Shown: positions 17,277-26,233, numbered from the stretch's first letter. The stretch is 64,000 bases of DNA from UBA4421 sp002704225 (GCA_902556425.1 CACDWG010000010.1:25283-89282), one strand, 5' to 3'. Notes: generated from the sequence alone by a model not told the origin. Program-made: numbers and translations.

Positions 17277-19247
17277 CTAACGCAATGTGACCATGACACC
17301 GACGGAAGCGGTGACACCGGGCGCGCGAAAGCTGAACACTTGCTGGTATTCTTTGTTGAGCAGGTTTTGCCCGCGGAAAAACAGCGTGGTTCTCTCATTG
17401 GGTCGGTAGCTTACGCCGGCATCCAGCAGGGTGACCGATTTGATCACAACCCGGTCGGTTGGTGTTGCTGTAATGAATTCACTGTCATGCATCTCGCCGT
17501 TGTAAATGAACGACAGACTCGCCTTGCCCTGCTCGTTAGCAAAGGCAAAATGAGTGTTGATCGCACCGCTGCGACGGGGGCGTCGAACCTCCCTGCGCCC
17601 CCCGGGCTCGTGGCTGTCCAGTAGGGTGAAATTGGCGTCTACGGTGATTTGTTCGCTCACATCTGTGGTTAGACTGGCTTCCCAACCCTCGCGCCGGCTG
17701 GTGCCGTCGAGATTGATCGGTTGCGAGAAGTAGTCGGGTGCCGGGCCAAACGAAGTGATGATTTCATTGTTCAAGCGCGAGCGGAAGTACGTCAGATCCC
17801 AAGCGTACCGGCCGTCAGTATCTGCGCCGCTCAGGCCCAGATCCCAGCCCTCGGAACTTTCCGGTTTGAGATCCGGATTGCCAGCAAAGGATTCTGGGAT
17901 GAAGCCGAACAGCTCAAAAAATGTCGGGTTGGCGGAGCCTTCCCCCCAACTCGCGTGTACCCGGACCTGGTCCAGCAGAGCTTGAGTCCCAGTGACCCGC
18001 CACGTGGTCAAATTATCAAATCGATCATTCTGGTCGCGTCGTCCGTTGATCGACACAGACCGGGTGTCGTTTCTCACCAGATACTCGGCGAATTGGCTTA
18101 GCTGTTTGTCTCTTGCCTTATGGTTCGCAGATGGCAATGCTGCGTTGAAGTTACGAAAGCGCCGCTGTTCGTACTGAATGCCCAACGCCAGCGAGTGGGA
18201 GAACTTGCCGGACTCATAATCTCGAGAAGCGGTCCAGTCCGCCTTTCTCAGCGAGGCTTTCAACCCCGAGTCATCCTCGCCGTTCACCCTCGAGCGGGTT
18301 TTGCTCGCGTTGTGACTGAGTTTAAGTTCATGCAACCAGCTTCCGCTCGTCATTCGACCGTGCAGGCCGACCAGCCGTTGGCGTGCTGCCGTGTTGTTGT
18401 CGCCGTCGATGACAAGGCCTTGAGTGGGGGTCGCGGGAAAAGCGAAGTCCTGAGCGTCGGTGTCGAGATTGGTGCGTGTTTCCCGGGCGGAGAGACCTAT
18501 TTCGCTGCCGTCGTTCCAGCGCAGAGACGAATCCGCGCTCCAGGTCCGGTTGCGGTAGCCATCGCTTTCCGAGCCGTAGAACGAGGCATCGCTGCCGTTG
18601 GTGATCGCGCGCGTCATGCTGAACTGGCTGCGCGATACTGCGGCCCCCACCCGTTCAATCACGTCCGCGTTTAGGTTGCCCTGATGAAATCCATGGCTGC
18701 CGGTTTCCAAACCAAGAGTGAGGGCACGATCCTCTGACAGATCGGATGAACCGGTGGGTCGTGTATAAATGGCTATAACGCCGCCGATGGCTTCTGCACC
18801 GTAGCGCGCGCTCTGGGGGCCACGAAGTACCTCGATGCGATCGATAGAGGTGCCTGCCAATTGCGACAAATCAAAGGCTGCACCGTTGGCCGGATCATTG
18901 GCCTCAATGCCGTTTATTGACACCAAGGTGTGATTGCTTTCTGACCCCCTAAGCCGAACCGAAGTCAGGCTGCCAAAGGTTCCCGTTTGGGAAAGGTTTA
19001 GGCTGGGCAGATTGCGAAACAAGGCGCTCGGGTCGAAGCTAATGCGATCCGCAAAATCTTGTGTGTCGAGTACCGAGACAGAGCTACCCACAAGGTGACT
19101 GGGTATCGGCGTGTGATGCGCGACGACGACCATTTCTTCAATTTCGGCGTCGGAGACGGCTGTTGGCTCGGCAAAGGTCGCGGCGCTGGCAAGCGCCAGC
19201 CCGAGAACGGTCAAAGGGCGAAAACGGTAAGCAAAGCGATTGGTCAT
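17277..19247 (-). CDS. TonB-dependent outer-membrane receptor, BtuB-like
   Basis: Outer-membrane active transporter. A signal peptide ends near ATFAEP, a TonB-box-like segment (IEEMVVVA) follows, then a plug domain with SVRLRGSESNHTLVSINGIE and RIEVLRGPQSARYGAEAIGGVI, which is close to the BtuB/vitamin-B12 receptor pattern. A beta-barrel follows, ending in NLLNKEYQQVFSFRAPG. The start at 19247 has an AGGA Shine-Dalgarno six bases upstream, so the longer reading is not needed. I looked for a cobalamin riboswitch in the 218 bases upstream and saw none, so B12 as substrate is only likely. Confidence 0.85.
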   Translation of the reverse strand: MTNRFAYRFRPLTVLGLALASAATFAEPTAVSDAEIEEMVVVAHHTPIPSHLVGSSVSVLDTQDFADRISFDPSALFRNLPSLNLSQTGTFGSLTSVRLRGSESNHTLVSINGIEANDPANGAAFDLSQLAGTSIDRIEVLRGPQSARYGAEAIGGVIAIYTRPTGSSDLSEDRALTLGLETGSHGFHQGNLNADVIERVGAAVSRSQFSMTRAITNGSDASFYGSESDGYRNRTWSADSSLRWNDGSEIGLSARETRTNLDTDAQDFAFPATPTQGLVIDGDNNTAARQRLVGLHGRMTSGSWLHELKLSHNASKTRSRVNGEDDSGLKASLRKADWTASRDYESGKFSHSLALGIQYEQRRFRNFNAALPSANHKARDKQLSQFAEYLVRNDTRSVSINGRRDQNDRFDNLTTWRVTGTQALLDQVRVHASWGEGSANPTFFELFGFIPESFAGNPDLKPESSEGWDLGLSGADTDGRYAWDLTYFRSRLNNEIITSFGPAPDYFSQPINLDGTSRREGWEASLTTDVSEQITVDANFTLLDSHEPGGRREVRRPRRSGAINTHFAFANEQGKASLSFIYNGEMHDSEFITATPTDRVVIKSVTLLDAGVSYRPNERTTLFFRGQNLLNKEYQQVFSFRAPGVTASVGVMVTLR

Positions 19248-19465
19248 CGGTTGTCCTAAAAGGTACAAAGAAAAGTGAGCGCGCATGTTCGATGAAGAAG
19301 TGTCGCGGGTCTATTGGGCAGGACAGCTTTCTTCTCATGGTCACCATGAATCTTTTTGTAGCACCGGGCGTTAGACTAGCCTTCACGGGATCAGTACGGC
19401 GGCCAAAGGCTGTTGCGCGATTGATCGTATCTTTCAGATTGTGCGAATAGCTGGGACACCACATC

Positions 19466-21223
19466 TTGATCATTCACAGCGCATTGCTGCATCACAATGA
19501 CACGGGTCAGTGGTTGTCATTTCGAGAGCCTGTCGCTGTGTTGGCGACAGGCGATCCGCGACGTGTGATCAGTCTGATGAGCGAGGTGGAAGCCCGAGTG
19601 GAATCTGAGGGTTTAACCGCCGTGGGCTTTGTGACCTATGAGGCCGCCCCAGGATTTGATCCGAGCATGTTGGTGCACCCAGACAGCGAAATCCCGCTGG
19701 TATGTTTTGGGTTGTTTTCGTCAAGGGAGGTGGTGGCGGCACCGTTAGCGCCTGAGCAGGGCAGTCAGCAGCTCTGGCGTTTTACCGAGAGTGCTCAATC
19801 CCATCGGGACGCCATCGAGCAGATACGCGACCTCATCGCCGCCGGTAGCGTGTATCAAATCAACCACACCACGCGGTTGCAGGGTGTCGTGGATGATGCC
19901 GTCCAGCTTTTTGCGGAAGTCGCGGCTGGCGCTCCGCACGCGGCATTGATCCAAGGCGATACTCACACCATCGTGTCCGCTTCGCCCGAATGTTTCTTCG
20001 CTTTGGACGGTGAACAGATTTACTCTCAGCCCATGAAAGGTACCGCTTCGAGAGAAAGCGACCCCGCAACGGATCTGGCCCAGCGAGATTGGCTCGCCGC
20101 ATCCACCAAGAATCAGGCAGAAAACCTGATGATTACCGACATGGTTAGAAATGACCTTGGACGTATCGCAGAGCCTGGCTCCGTGCAGGTATCAAAACTG
20201 TTTGCAATGGAGCAGTACCCTACGGTTTGGCAAATGACCTCGCGGGTTGAGGCCAGAACTCAGGCCTCAGTGACTGATATTTTTCGCCAACTGTTCCCAG
20301 CAGCGTCCATTACGGGTGCGCCAAAGCGAGCGTCAATGACGCACATACAAGGTCTCGAGTCCTCCCCTCGAGAGATTTATACCGGTGCCATTGGCTACAT
20401 TGCGCCAAAGCGTCAGGCTCACTTTAATATCGCCATTCGAACGGCCTTGATCGACAACGCATCAGGAGTCGCTCGCTATGGCGCAGGTGGCGGCGTGGTA
20501 TGGGATTCCAAGCCGGAAGAAGAACATGCCGAGCTGATCACGAAAACGCAAATCCTCAATCAGGCGATTGCGTGGGAGGAATTCGCGCTGTTCGAAACCA
20601 TGGCTTGGTCCCCTCAGACCGGACCGAAGCGCCTAGATCAACACTTGCAGCGTATGGGGGCGAGTGCTCAACATTTTGGCTTGGTGTTCGATCGGCCCCG
20701 GGCGCTGGAGGCGATTGCCATGGCGGTTGGGTGCTTGGATTGTTCGGCCAGTGAGGCCCGTTTTCGATTGCGCCTGACCTTGGATGGGGCCGGGGATTTC
20801 GCTGCTCAATTGGAGCCTGCGCCGGAATCGGCAATGGGCCCGCAGACTTTGGCGCTGGTTCCTTGGCGAGTGAATTCGCAAGACCCGTGTTTACACCACA
20901 AGACTACTCACCGCGATGTTTACATCCGGGCCCGGAAATCGGTTGCTCAGGCCCATAAGCCGGTGCACGTGGAGCCTTTGTTGGTGAATGAGCGCGGCGA
21001 GATTACCGAAACCGATATCGCCAATGTGGTGTTCAAGCTGTCCGGTCAGCTTTATACACCGCCCCAACGCTGCGGATTGCTGCCCGGCGTGATGCGCGAT
21101 GCATTACTGAGACGAGGCGAACTGCAAGAGCGGGTGTTGGGTCTCGAGCAGCTAGCGGACGTTGAAGCGTTTTATTTGGTCAACGATCTGCGAGGCTGGC
21201 GAGACGCGACGCTTTTATCGTAA
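19466..21223 (+). CDS. pabB: Aminodeoxychorismate synthase component I fused to aminodeoxychorismate lyase
   Basis: Bifunctional p-aminobenzoate enzyme for folate synthesis. Residues about 90-370 are the chorismate-binding PabB domain, with SPECFFALD, PMKGTASR, MITDMVRNDLGRIAEPG, ITGAPKRASM and GGGVVWDSKPEEEHAE. Residues about 375-585 are a class-IV aminotransferase-type PabC domain with FETMAW, EITETDIANVVFKL and CGLLPGVMRD. The first codon is TTG at 19466, with a weak upstream GGGA; I see no better ATG. It is divergent from the TonB receptor. Confidence 0.9.
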   Translation: MIIHSALLHHNDTGQWLSFREPVAVLATGDPRRVISLMSEVEARVESEGLTAVGFVTYEAAPGFDPSMLVHPDSEIPLVCFGLFSSREVVAAPLAPEQGSQQLWRFTESAQSHRDAIEQIRDLIAAGSVYQINHTTRLQGVVDDAVQLFAEVAAGAPHAALIQGDTHTIVSASPECFFALDGEQIYSQPMKGTASRESDPATDLAQRDWLAASTKNQAENLMITDMVRNDLGRIAEPGSVQVSKLFAMEQYPTVWQMTSRVEARTQASVTDIFRQLFPAASITGAPKRASMTHIQGLESSPREIYTGAIGYIAPKRQAHFNIAIRTALIDNASGVARYGAGGGVVWDSKPEEEHAELITKTQILNQAIAWEEFALFETMAWSPQTGPKRLDQHLQRMGASAQHFGLVFDRPRALEAIAMAVGCLDCSASEARFRLRLTLDGAGDFAAQLEPAPESAMGPQTLALVPWRVNSQDPCLHHKTTHRDVYIRARKSVAQAHKPVHVEPLLVNERGEITETDIANVVFKLSGQLYTPPQRCGLLPGVMRDALLRRGELQERVLGLEQLADVEAFYLVNDLRGWRDATLLS

Positions 21224-21249
21224 TTCCGAGGGTTTTAGAGCGCTCTGGC

Positions 21250-22446
21250 CTAGGACTTTCCTCCGTCCGCATGCAAATAATCTCGGGTGACTGGAATTTC
21301 GGTTTGATCACCCTTGAACAGCTGCCAGTGGTGGACTGCGAGGTGGCCGACTTCAAAAGCGGTTTGGCAAAGCACCAGGTAGAATTCCCACATGCGGCAA
21401 AACGCTTCGCCGCGCGTGCGAGCAAACTGGGCTCTGTCGTCCTGAAAACGCCTGTTCCACTCCGCTAGCGTCAGCGCGTAGTGGCCGCGCCAGCATTCCA
21501 AGTCTGCGATCGCTAAACGAGACTGTTCGATGGCGGGCACCACTTGTCCAGCAGATGGAATATGTCCCCCGGGGAAAATGTGTTGGCGAATCCAAGGGTT
21601 CACGGCGCCGGCTCGTTGCTGGTCAGCGATGGTATGAATGAGCGCAATACCCTCGGTAGCCAGTGCGCGCTCGACGCATGCGAAAAATTTCCGATAGGCA
21701 GCTTTGCCGACATGTTCGAACATACCCACGGAAACGACCCGGTCGTACTGTTTCTCATGCTGGCGATAATCTTGCAGCTGAAAGTTCACCAGATGACTGA
21801 GGCCGGTGTCCATTGCGCGCTGCTCAGCGACTTTTAGTTGTTCCACGGACAACGTCAGGCCGGTGACAAAAACCTCGTGATGCTCGGCAAGATACAGGGC
21901 CAAACTTCCCCAGCCGCAGCCTATGTCCAACAAGCGCTGTCCGGGACTGAGGCAGAGTTTGCGCGCAATGTGCCGGCACTTGGCCTGCTGTGCCTGTTCC
22001 AGACTTTCGTCAGCGCGGCGGTAGTAGGCGCAGGAGTAATGCATGTCTTGATCGAGGCAGGTTCGAAACAGCGTTTCGTCCAAGTTGTAGTGGTGGGCAA
22101 TATTGCGTCGGCTGGCAATCAGCGAATTCCAAGACCGTAGAAATGCGATGACAGATTGTGAAAGTGCAGACCAGCGGGTTTGGGTCAGTGTTTTTTCAAA
22201 ATTCACGCGTAAGACATGGAGGACAGAATGGAGATCGGATCCTGCTGTAGGTTTCCAGCGGCCCTCGACATAGGTCTTGCCCAAGTTTATCTCCGGGTTG
22301 CGAAGAATTTCCGCGAGGCATCCAGGGTCTGAGAACTCGATAGCGGCGTTCGGATTACCCTTTCCGAAATCACGCAGCTCTCCATTCGGAGCAATAACGG
22401 CGAGAGTTCCTGACTCAATAAATGTTTCAAAGAATGCCCAGTGCAT
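21250..22446 (-). CDS. cfa: Cyclopropane-fatty-acyl-phospholipid synthase family protein
   Basis: SAM-dependent enzyme that adds a methylene bridge (or a methyl group) to unsaturated acyl chains of membrane phospholipids. The SAM motif is LLDIGCGWGSLALYLAEHH, and YDRVVSVGMFEHVGKAAYRKFF matches the family's active-site region. Length 398 residues is usual. The ~160-residue N-terminal lipid-binding domain is present. Whether it makes cyclopropanes or another modification cannot be decided from sequence. Confidence 0.87.
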   Translation of the reverse strand: MHWAFFETFIESGTLAVIAPNGELRDFGKGNPNAAIEFSDPGCLAEILRNPEINLGKTYVEGRWKPTAGSDLHSVLHVLRVNFEKTLTQTRWSALSQSVIAFLRSWNSLIASRRNIAHHYNLDETLFRTCLDQDMHYSCAYYRRADESLEQAQQAKCRHIARKLCLSPGQRLLDIGCGWGSLALYLAEHHEVFVTGLTLSVEQLKVAEQRAMDTGLSHLVNFQLQDYRQHEKQYDRVVSVGMFEHVGKAAYRKFFACVERALATEGIALIHTIADQQRAGAVNPWIRQHIFPGGHIPSAGQVVPAIEQSRLAIADLECWRGHYALTLAEWNRRFQDDRAQFARTRGEAFCRMWEFYLVLCQTAFEVGHLAVHHWQLFKGDQTEIPVTRDYLHADGGKS

Positions 22447-22695
22447 GGAGTCCTCACCATCCTAAAACCTCTATAAATTCAATTTGGCCAAGCAACTTCA
22501 ATTTTTTTCTGACGGGCGGTAGTAAAATAGACCCGAATGCGCGGGATGCGTGATCAAAACGGGCGATTTGCTGTGCAGCCCCGGTGTGGCCCACGAGGCG
22601 GATCGAGATTAACGAGAGTCTGCGGTCCAAAGCGCTCGCATTTTTGGCCCGAACTATTTACGCTGCACGACCACATCTCATGCGTTAGTACTCCC

Positions 22696-23904
22696 ATGCC
22701 AGCGGCTTTAGACAACGTGATTATTGTCGGAAACTCCTCAGATGATCCCTTTGCGATTGATCTCGCGTTTGGGCTCGGACAGAGCGAGGATATTGCTGAT
22801 CTTATCAGCATGAAAACCTTTGCTAATTCGGAATTTTGTCCGCGTTTCATTTCAGACGAAGACGATTTGAATCAAATCGGTGTTCGCTTACGCGACAAAA
22901 TTGTCGTTATTGTCAGCACGTCCAGCATGACGGTTAGCCGTCAAAATCTAGCCATGCGAAATCTCCTGATTGCTCGTGCCGCGAAGGAAAACGGCGCCGC
23001 TGAAGTGGTGCTGGTGGAACCCGATCTTTATTACAGCGCTCAGGACCGCGGCCCCCGATCGGAACTCGGTGAAACGCTTGCTGAACGGGACGCTAAGGAC
23101 CTCAAGAAATTCGATGGCCAACCATTTACCGCCAAACTCTACGCCGAGATGCTGAAGCTGGCGGGAGTGGATCGAGTGCTGACCATCCACAACCACTCCT
23201 ATTCGGTGCAGCAGATGTTCACCGGTGTCTTTGAAGGCAAATTCCACAATCTGATCCCTTACGACATCTACGCGGACTATCTGCAAAATTCCGATATCGT
23301 GAAGTGCAAGCCAGACGGTGAGGGGCTGGCGCTTTGCGCGCCAGACGCAGGTGCGCGAGAGTTTGTGCGCGAGATGTTTCATCGCATCGGGTTGCCCAAG
23401 GCGAAATTCATCTTGCTGGACAAAGAGCGCAGTGGTGAACGAAAAGTGGATATCAAGCTACACAGCGAGAGCGAATCTACCTTCGAAGAAATCAGCGGTC
23501 ACGACATTGTGCTGTTCGATGACATGGTGCGCACCGGTTCTACGGTGGTGAAGTCTTGCCAGTTCCTAAAACAGATAAACCCCGGCAAGACCGTGTTCGC
23601 CGTTTCTCACTTCTATGCCAGCGAGGAAGGGCGCGAAAAAATGGCTCACCCCGCCATAGACGAAATTCTTACGCTCAATACGCTGCCGACTGTGTTGAAC
23701 AGGGACGTTCAAGGCCGTTTGCGACGCAAGATGGTTGTACTCAAGATCGAGCGTTGGTTGTCGTTAAAGCTCGCTCAAATACTTGATTTAGAGACTCCAG
23801 AGCGCACCGGTGCATATCAGATCGACATGTCGTCGACTCACCCGAGGTTCATTCGCAAGATATGGTCCAGCGAACAACTGCAGGAACTGCACGGGAAACC
23901 CTAA
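22696..23904 (+). CDS. Divergent PRPP-synthetase-like protein
   Basis: About 402 residues, longer than the canonical Prs (314 residues) at 10555. The N-terminal half resembles the Prs fold (NVIIVGNSSDDPFAIDLAFGLGQ), with a DRGPRSELGE segment in place of the canonical DRRPRSAR ATP loop, and HNHSYSVQQMF in place of DLHADQIQGFF. The C-terminal PRPP loop is VLFDDMVRTGSTV. Binding-site residues are thus partly changed, so it may be a Prs paralogue with altered activity or regulation. I start it at the ATG at 22696; the frame is open further upstream but that part is Arg/Pro-rich and unlike the family. No good Shine-Dalgarno is visible. Confidence 0.75.
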   Translation: MPAALDNVIIVGNSSDDPFAIDLAFGLGQSEDIADLISMKTFANSEFCPRFISDEDDLNQIGVRLRDKIVVIVSTSSMTVSRQNLAMRNLLIARAAKENGAAEVVLVEPDLYYSAQDRGPRSELGETLAERDAKDLKKFDGQPFTAKLYAEMLKLAGVDRVLTIHNHSYSVQQMFTGVFEGKFHNLIPYDIYADYLQNSDIVKCKPDGEGLALCAPDAGAREFVREMFHRIGLPKAKFILLDKERSGERKVDIKLHSESESTFEEISGHDIVLFDDMVRTGSTVVKSCQFLKQINPGKTVFAVSHFYASEEGREKMAHPAIDEILTLNTLPTVLNRDVQGRLRRKMVVLKIERWLSLKLAQILDLETPERTGAYQIDMSSTHPRFIRKIWSSEQLQELHGKP

Positions 23905-24312
23905 GACAGGGCAGATAAGGCGAGGTCAGCATTCTGCGCCTTGTTCGCTATCGCCTAAGAGGACTGTTCTGAAGAAACTGTTTAAGACCGGTAGCCGATC
24001 GATAGCAAATAAACGAATGGATCAATGTCGACATCAAGAGCCGATGCCGTGCTGAACCAAAAAAAATATAGCATCGAACCCTCATGGGTGCCTTTGAGAG
24101 AAGCGCAACTTTACGCATGACGCGTGTTTGCTGTCTGTATTTATGAACCACCTCACGTTAAGCGGTGCTGGAACTGTGGGTGATCGCGGAGCACATTTTT
24201 GTTCGCGCACAGACTGGCGGTATTACCGGCGCCTGGAGGTGGTGGTACCCTTGCGATGAGGACGGTTTAGACATAACCAAGGGCGTCGTCTCGATCAAAT
24301 GTGTCGAGTCGA
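23905..24312. other. Intergenic stretch before the tRNA-Met promoter
   Basis: No convincing gene is seen. An imperfect hairpin (AAGGCG at 23917 with CGCCTT at 23937) may end transcription of the Prs-like gene. The remainder shows only short overlapping open frames without good start sites. Confidence 0.5.
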
Positions 24313-24341
24313 TTGACAATAAGCGAGCTGGAAAGGACAAT
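24313..24341 (+). promoter_or_regulatory. Sigma-70 promoter of tRNA-Met
   Basis: A perfect -35 TTGACA (24313-24318), a 17-bp spacer and GACAAT (4 of 6 matches, 24336-24341) are followed by a GC-rich CCGCGCC stretch. That discriminator is typical of stringently controlled stable-RNA promoters. The tRNA begins 28 bases further on. Confidence 0.7.
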
Positions 24342-24368
24342 CCGCGCCTTCGATATTCGTCGAATAGT

Positions 24369-24445
24369 GGCTACGTAGCTCAGCTGGTTAGAGCACAGCA
24401 TTCATAATGCTGGGGTCGGTGGTTCAAGTCCACCCGTAGCTACCA
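24369..24445 (+). tRNA. tRNA-Met (elongator type, anticodon CAT)
   Basis: The 77-nt cloverleaf has acceptor GGCTACG/CGTAGCT (with one G-U pair), an anticodon stem CAGCA/TGCTG around loop TTCATAA (anticodon CAT), a T-arm GTTCAAGTC and an encoded CCA. The G-U first pair and lack of the initiator C1-A72 mismatch point to elongator Met, and the sequence is close to E. coli metT. A lysidine-type tRNA-Ile with CAT is less likely. Its last 53 bases are the attachment site of the island that follows. Confidence 0.95.
24393..24445 (+). repeat. attL: 53-bp direct repeat inside tRNA-Met
   Basis: The 3' part of the intact tRNA, from GCACAGCATTC to the CCA, is repeated base for base at 44064-44116. Sequences outside the repeat differ on both sides, defining the core. 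This is the recombinase-proximal attachment site. Confidence 0.93.
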
Positions 24446-24459
24446 TATCTATCAATGAC

Positions 24460-25605
24460 TTAGCCCAATCCTCCTTGTTTTAGGTGATGCCCATGCGGGG
24501 ATTTTGCGGGGAATTGCAAAATATCCGCTCCCAAATCTCTGCTGCACAGCAGTTCGACGCTTCGCCACAGCTCAAACACTTCGACCTGACTGTAGAGCGT
24601 TGTTACGTCCCCCTGAGCATGATCCATCAGATCCTTTCTCGTCTCGTGAGACACGCCCAAACGCCTAAGTCGAGTCGCAAACGTATGACGCAGGTCGTGC
24701 AAACGAAGATTGCGAAAACTGTCCGATGCCGGCTTGCCTTCGCCTCGCTCAAATGCATCAGCTGCTCGCTCTCGCCCCCGGCGCCAGCCAGTAGACTTCA
24801 ACTCTTTTCGCTGCCCACTACGACCCGGAAAAACGTAATACTCGTGAAGACCGCGCTGTTGGCTCAAGATCTGTAAAGCATTGCTGTTCAGGGCAATCAG
24901 CCTGTCCAACTGGTTCTTCGTTTTCTCGCCAGCGAAGACAAAGCAACTCAAATGCTCTCTAGGTTCAAGCCAATCCCAACGTAGCGCACACAGCTCTCCT
25001 GCTCTTAGTCCAGTGTTCAGCAAGAAGCCCACAATCCTCCTGAAGTCATCGGACAGTGCAGCCATAAGGTAGTATTCCTCTAGGTCAGTAAGAATATGTG
25101 CCTTACGTTTGTCGCCCCAGTTTTGCTTGGTAATTTCCGGAACATGAGCGAGCCAGGGACGACCGTTGACGTCCCGATAACGCTTGTTTGCACGCTTCAG
25201 AACGATTCCTACAACACTGAGCGCTCTGTTGACCGTGCCACTTTTAACGCCATCTTCCCGGCGCTGGTCGACGAAGCCTTGCAGTGTGCCGTCGTGCACT
25301 TGCTCAAGCATTAAGCCACCAATGCACGGCATTACCTGCCGAAGATCTTGTATGTCTCGTGGAAGGCTTTTTTTGGTCTCCTCTTTAATGTATCGGGTTG
25401 CCGCTTGCTCGAATGTGTACTGAAGCCGCTCACCATAGATCATGGTTTTGCGGTGCTGTTCTAACAAGAAAACTAGAAATTTTTCCGCCTCTCGTTTGTC
25501 AGCTGTGCCAGTGCTTTTTCGAATTCGCTGCCCACTGATTTGTTTCTCGATGTGCCAAATGCCGTTACGTTGAACGAGTCCTTTGACGGTTTTGTTTTGT
25601 CCCAT
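24460..25605 (-). CDS. int: Tyrosine recombinase (island integrase)
   Basis: Site-specific recombinase that integrates and excises the island at tRNA-Met. All catalytic residues are visible in the C-terminal half: Arg in TGLRAGELCALRW, His-x-x-Arg in LHDLRHTFATRL, His in DLMDHAQ and the nucleophilic Tyr in VTTLYSQV. An SAM-like core-binding domain precedes it. I start it at 25605 (MGQNKTVKGLVQ), which has a GGAGA Shine-Dalgarno. Its 5' part overlaps the upstream HTH gene by 133 bases in another frame. The 3' end contains one of the two 21-bp subterminal repeats. Confidence 0.93.
   Translation of the reverse strand: MGQNKTVKGLVQRNGIWHIEKQISGQRIRKSTGTADKREAEKFLVFLLEQHRKTMIYGERLQYTFEQAATRYIKEETKKSLPRDIQDLRQVMPCIGGLMLEQVHDGTLQGFVDQRREDGVKSGTVNRALSVVGIVLKRANKRYRDVNGRPWLAHVPEITKQNWGDKRKAHILTDLEEYYLMAALSDDFRRIVGFLLNTGLRAGELCALRWDWLEPREHLSCFVFAGEKTKNQLDRLIALNSNALQILSQQRGLHEYYVFPGRSGQRKELKSTGWRRGRERAADAFERGEGKPASDSFRNLRLHDLRHTFATRLRRLGVSHETRKDLMDHAQGDVTTLYSQVEVFELWRSVELLCSRDLGADILQFPAKSPHGHHLKQGGLG
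24491..24511 (+). repeat. Subterminal 21-bp repeat, left copy
   Basis: The sequence CCATGCGGGGATTTTG followed by C and GGGG lies 46 bases inside attL, within the last codons of the integrase gene. A copy with a single change (T for C at position 17) in the same orientation lies at 43955-43975, 89 bases inside attR. Position and pairing suggest recombinase or Xis arm-binding sites. Confidence 0.6.
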
Positions 25606-25826
25606 TTGCTGTCTCCATCTTGGAACAGTGCAGGGCGCTCGTAGCACCCCGAAGTGTTGTTGATCCACGCGTCGATATCAATGCGCCTAAACAGCACTCG
25701 CCTTCCGATTCGAAGCTTAGGTATGTGGTTGACGAGGTGTCTGTCGAAGGTATTCACGCTTATGCCCAACAAAGTTGCAGCTGCGTTGCGAGACACCAAA
25801 AGATTGCCCTCGGATTTACCCCTCAT
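25473..25826 (-). CDS. Small HTH DNA-binding protein (excisionase-like)
   Basis: 117 residues. The N-terminal part (LLVSRNAAATLLGISVNTFDRHLVNHIPKLRIGRRVLFRRIDIDAWINNT) has the winged-HTH pattern of Xis/MerR-like excisionases. The tail is unstructured and charged. The gene overlaps alpA by 11 bases upstream and the integrase by 133 bases downstream, an unusually long out-of-frame overlap. It likely helps control excision; that is inference from context. Confidence 0.75.
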   Translation of the reverse strand: MRGKSEGNLLVSRNAAATLLGISVNTFDRHLVNHIPKLRIGRRVLFRRIDIDAWINNTSGCYERPALFQDGDSKWDKTKPSKDSFNVTAFGTSRNKSVGSEFEKALAQLTNERRKNF

Positions 25827-26058
25827 CGGATGTGCCGCGAGCCTCGAGCGTATTTTGCAGGTCGTTTTTGATCAGCTCGCATGGGGATAGTTGTGCTTCA
25901 AGCCAAGACTCGAGGTCCGCCTCGGACCACACAAGAAGGCGTTTACCAAGTCTTCTGGGAGCTGGGAAATTGTTGGATTTGATCCAGTTATAGATAGTGC
26001 TTCGGGAGACGCCAGTCCGTTGGATAACGTCTGACAGCCGATAAATTCGGTCACTCAT
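25816..26058 (-). CDS. alpA: AlpA-family transcriptional regulator
   Basis: 80-residue HTH protein (IYRLSDVIQRTGVSRSTIYNWIKSNNFPAPRRLGKRLLVWSEADLESWL), the classic AlpA/phage regulatory pattern. It starts at 26058 with an AGGA Shine-Dalgarno; the longer reading is less likely. First gene of an alpA-HTH-int unit. AlpA proteins activate integrase or excisionase genes in phage satellites and P4-like elements. A LexA-type box lies 160 bases upstream. Confidence 0.85.
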   Translation of the reverse strand: MSDRIYRLSDVIQRTGVSRSTIYNWIKSNNFPAPRRLGKRLLVWSEADLESWLEAQLSPCELIKNDLQNTLEARGTSDEG

Positions 26059-26217
26059 GCTAGGTCCTCGCATGGATTTACTTTGCGACAAGCCGAGGCG
26101 AGTCGGTTAAAAAGCATCCTTGCGAGTGTTTTGTCAGTGGTTACACTGAGTGTCGATTTGCTGTTCCGTAGCAGACCCACACGAGCGTCCTTTGCCTATG
26201 ACTATCTAAGCACATTG

Positions 26218-26233
26218 CTGTACAAATGTACAG
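26218..26233. promoter_or_regulatory. LexA (SOS) box-like palindrome
   Basis: CTGTACAAATGTACAG is a perfect 16-bp palindrome (two-base centre) and matches the gammaproteobacterial LexA consensus CTGT-N8-ACAG exactly, with an inner part close to the E. coli sulA box. It lies in the non-coding region upstream of alpA-HTH-int (minus strand). LexA control would link island excision to DNA damage. Confidence 0.6.

Noticed and set aside
17277..19465. Cobalamin riboswitch upstream of the BtuB-like gene
   Set aside because: I looked for the conserved B12-box and core motifs in the 218 bases upstream and did not find them.
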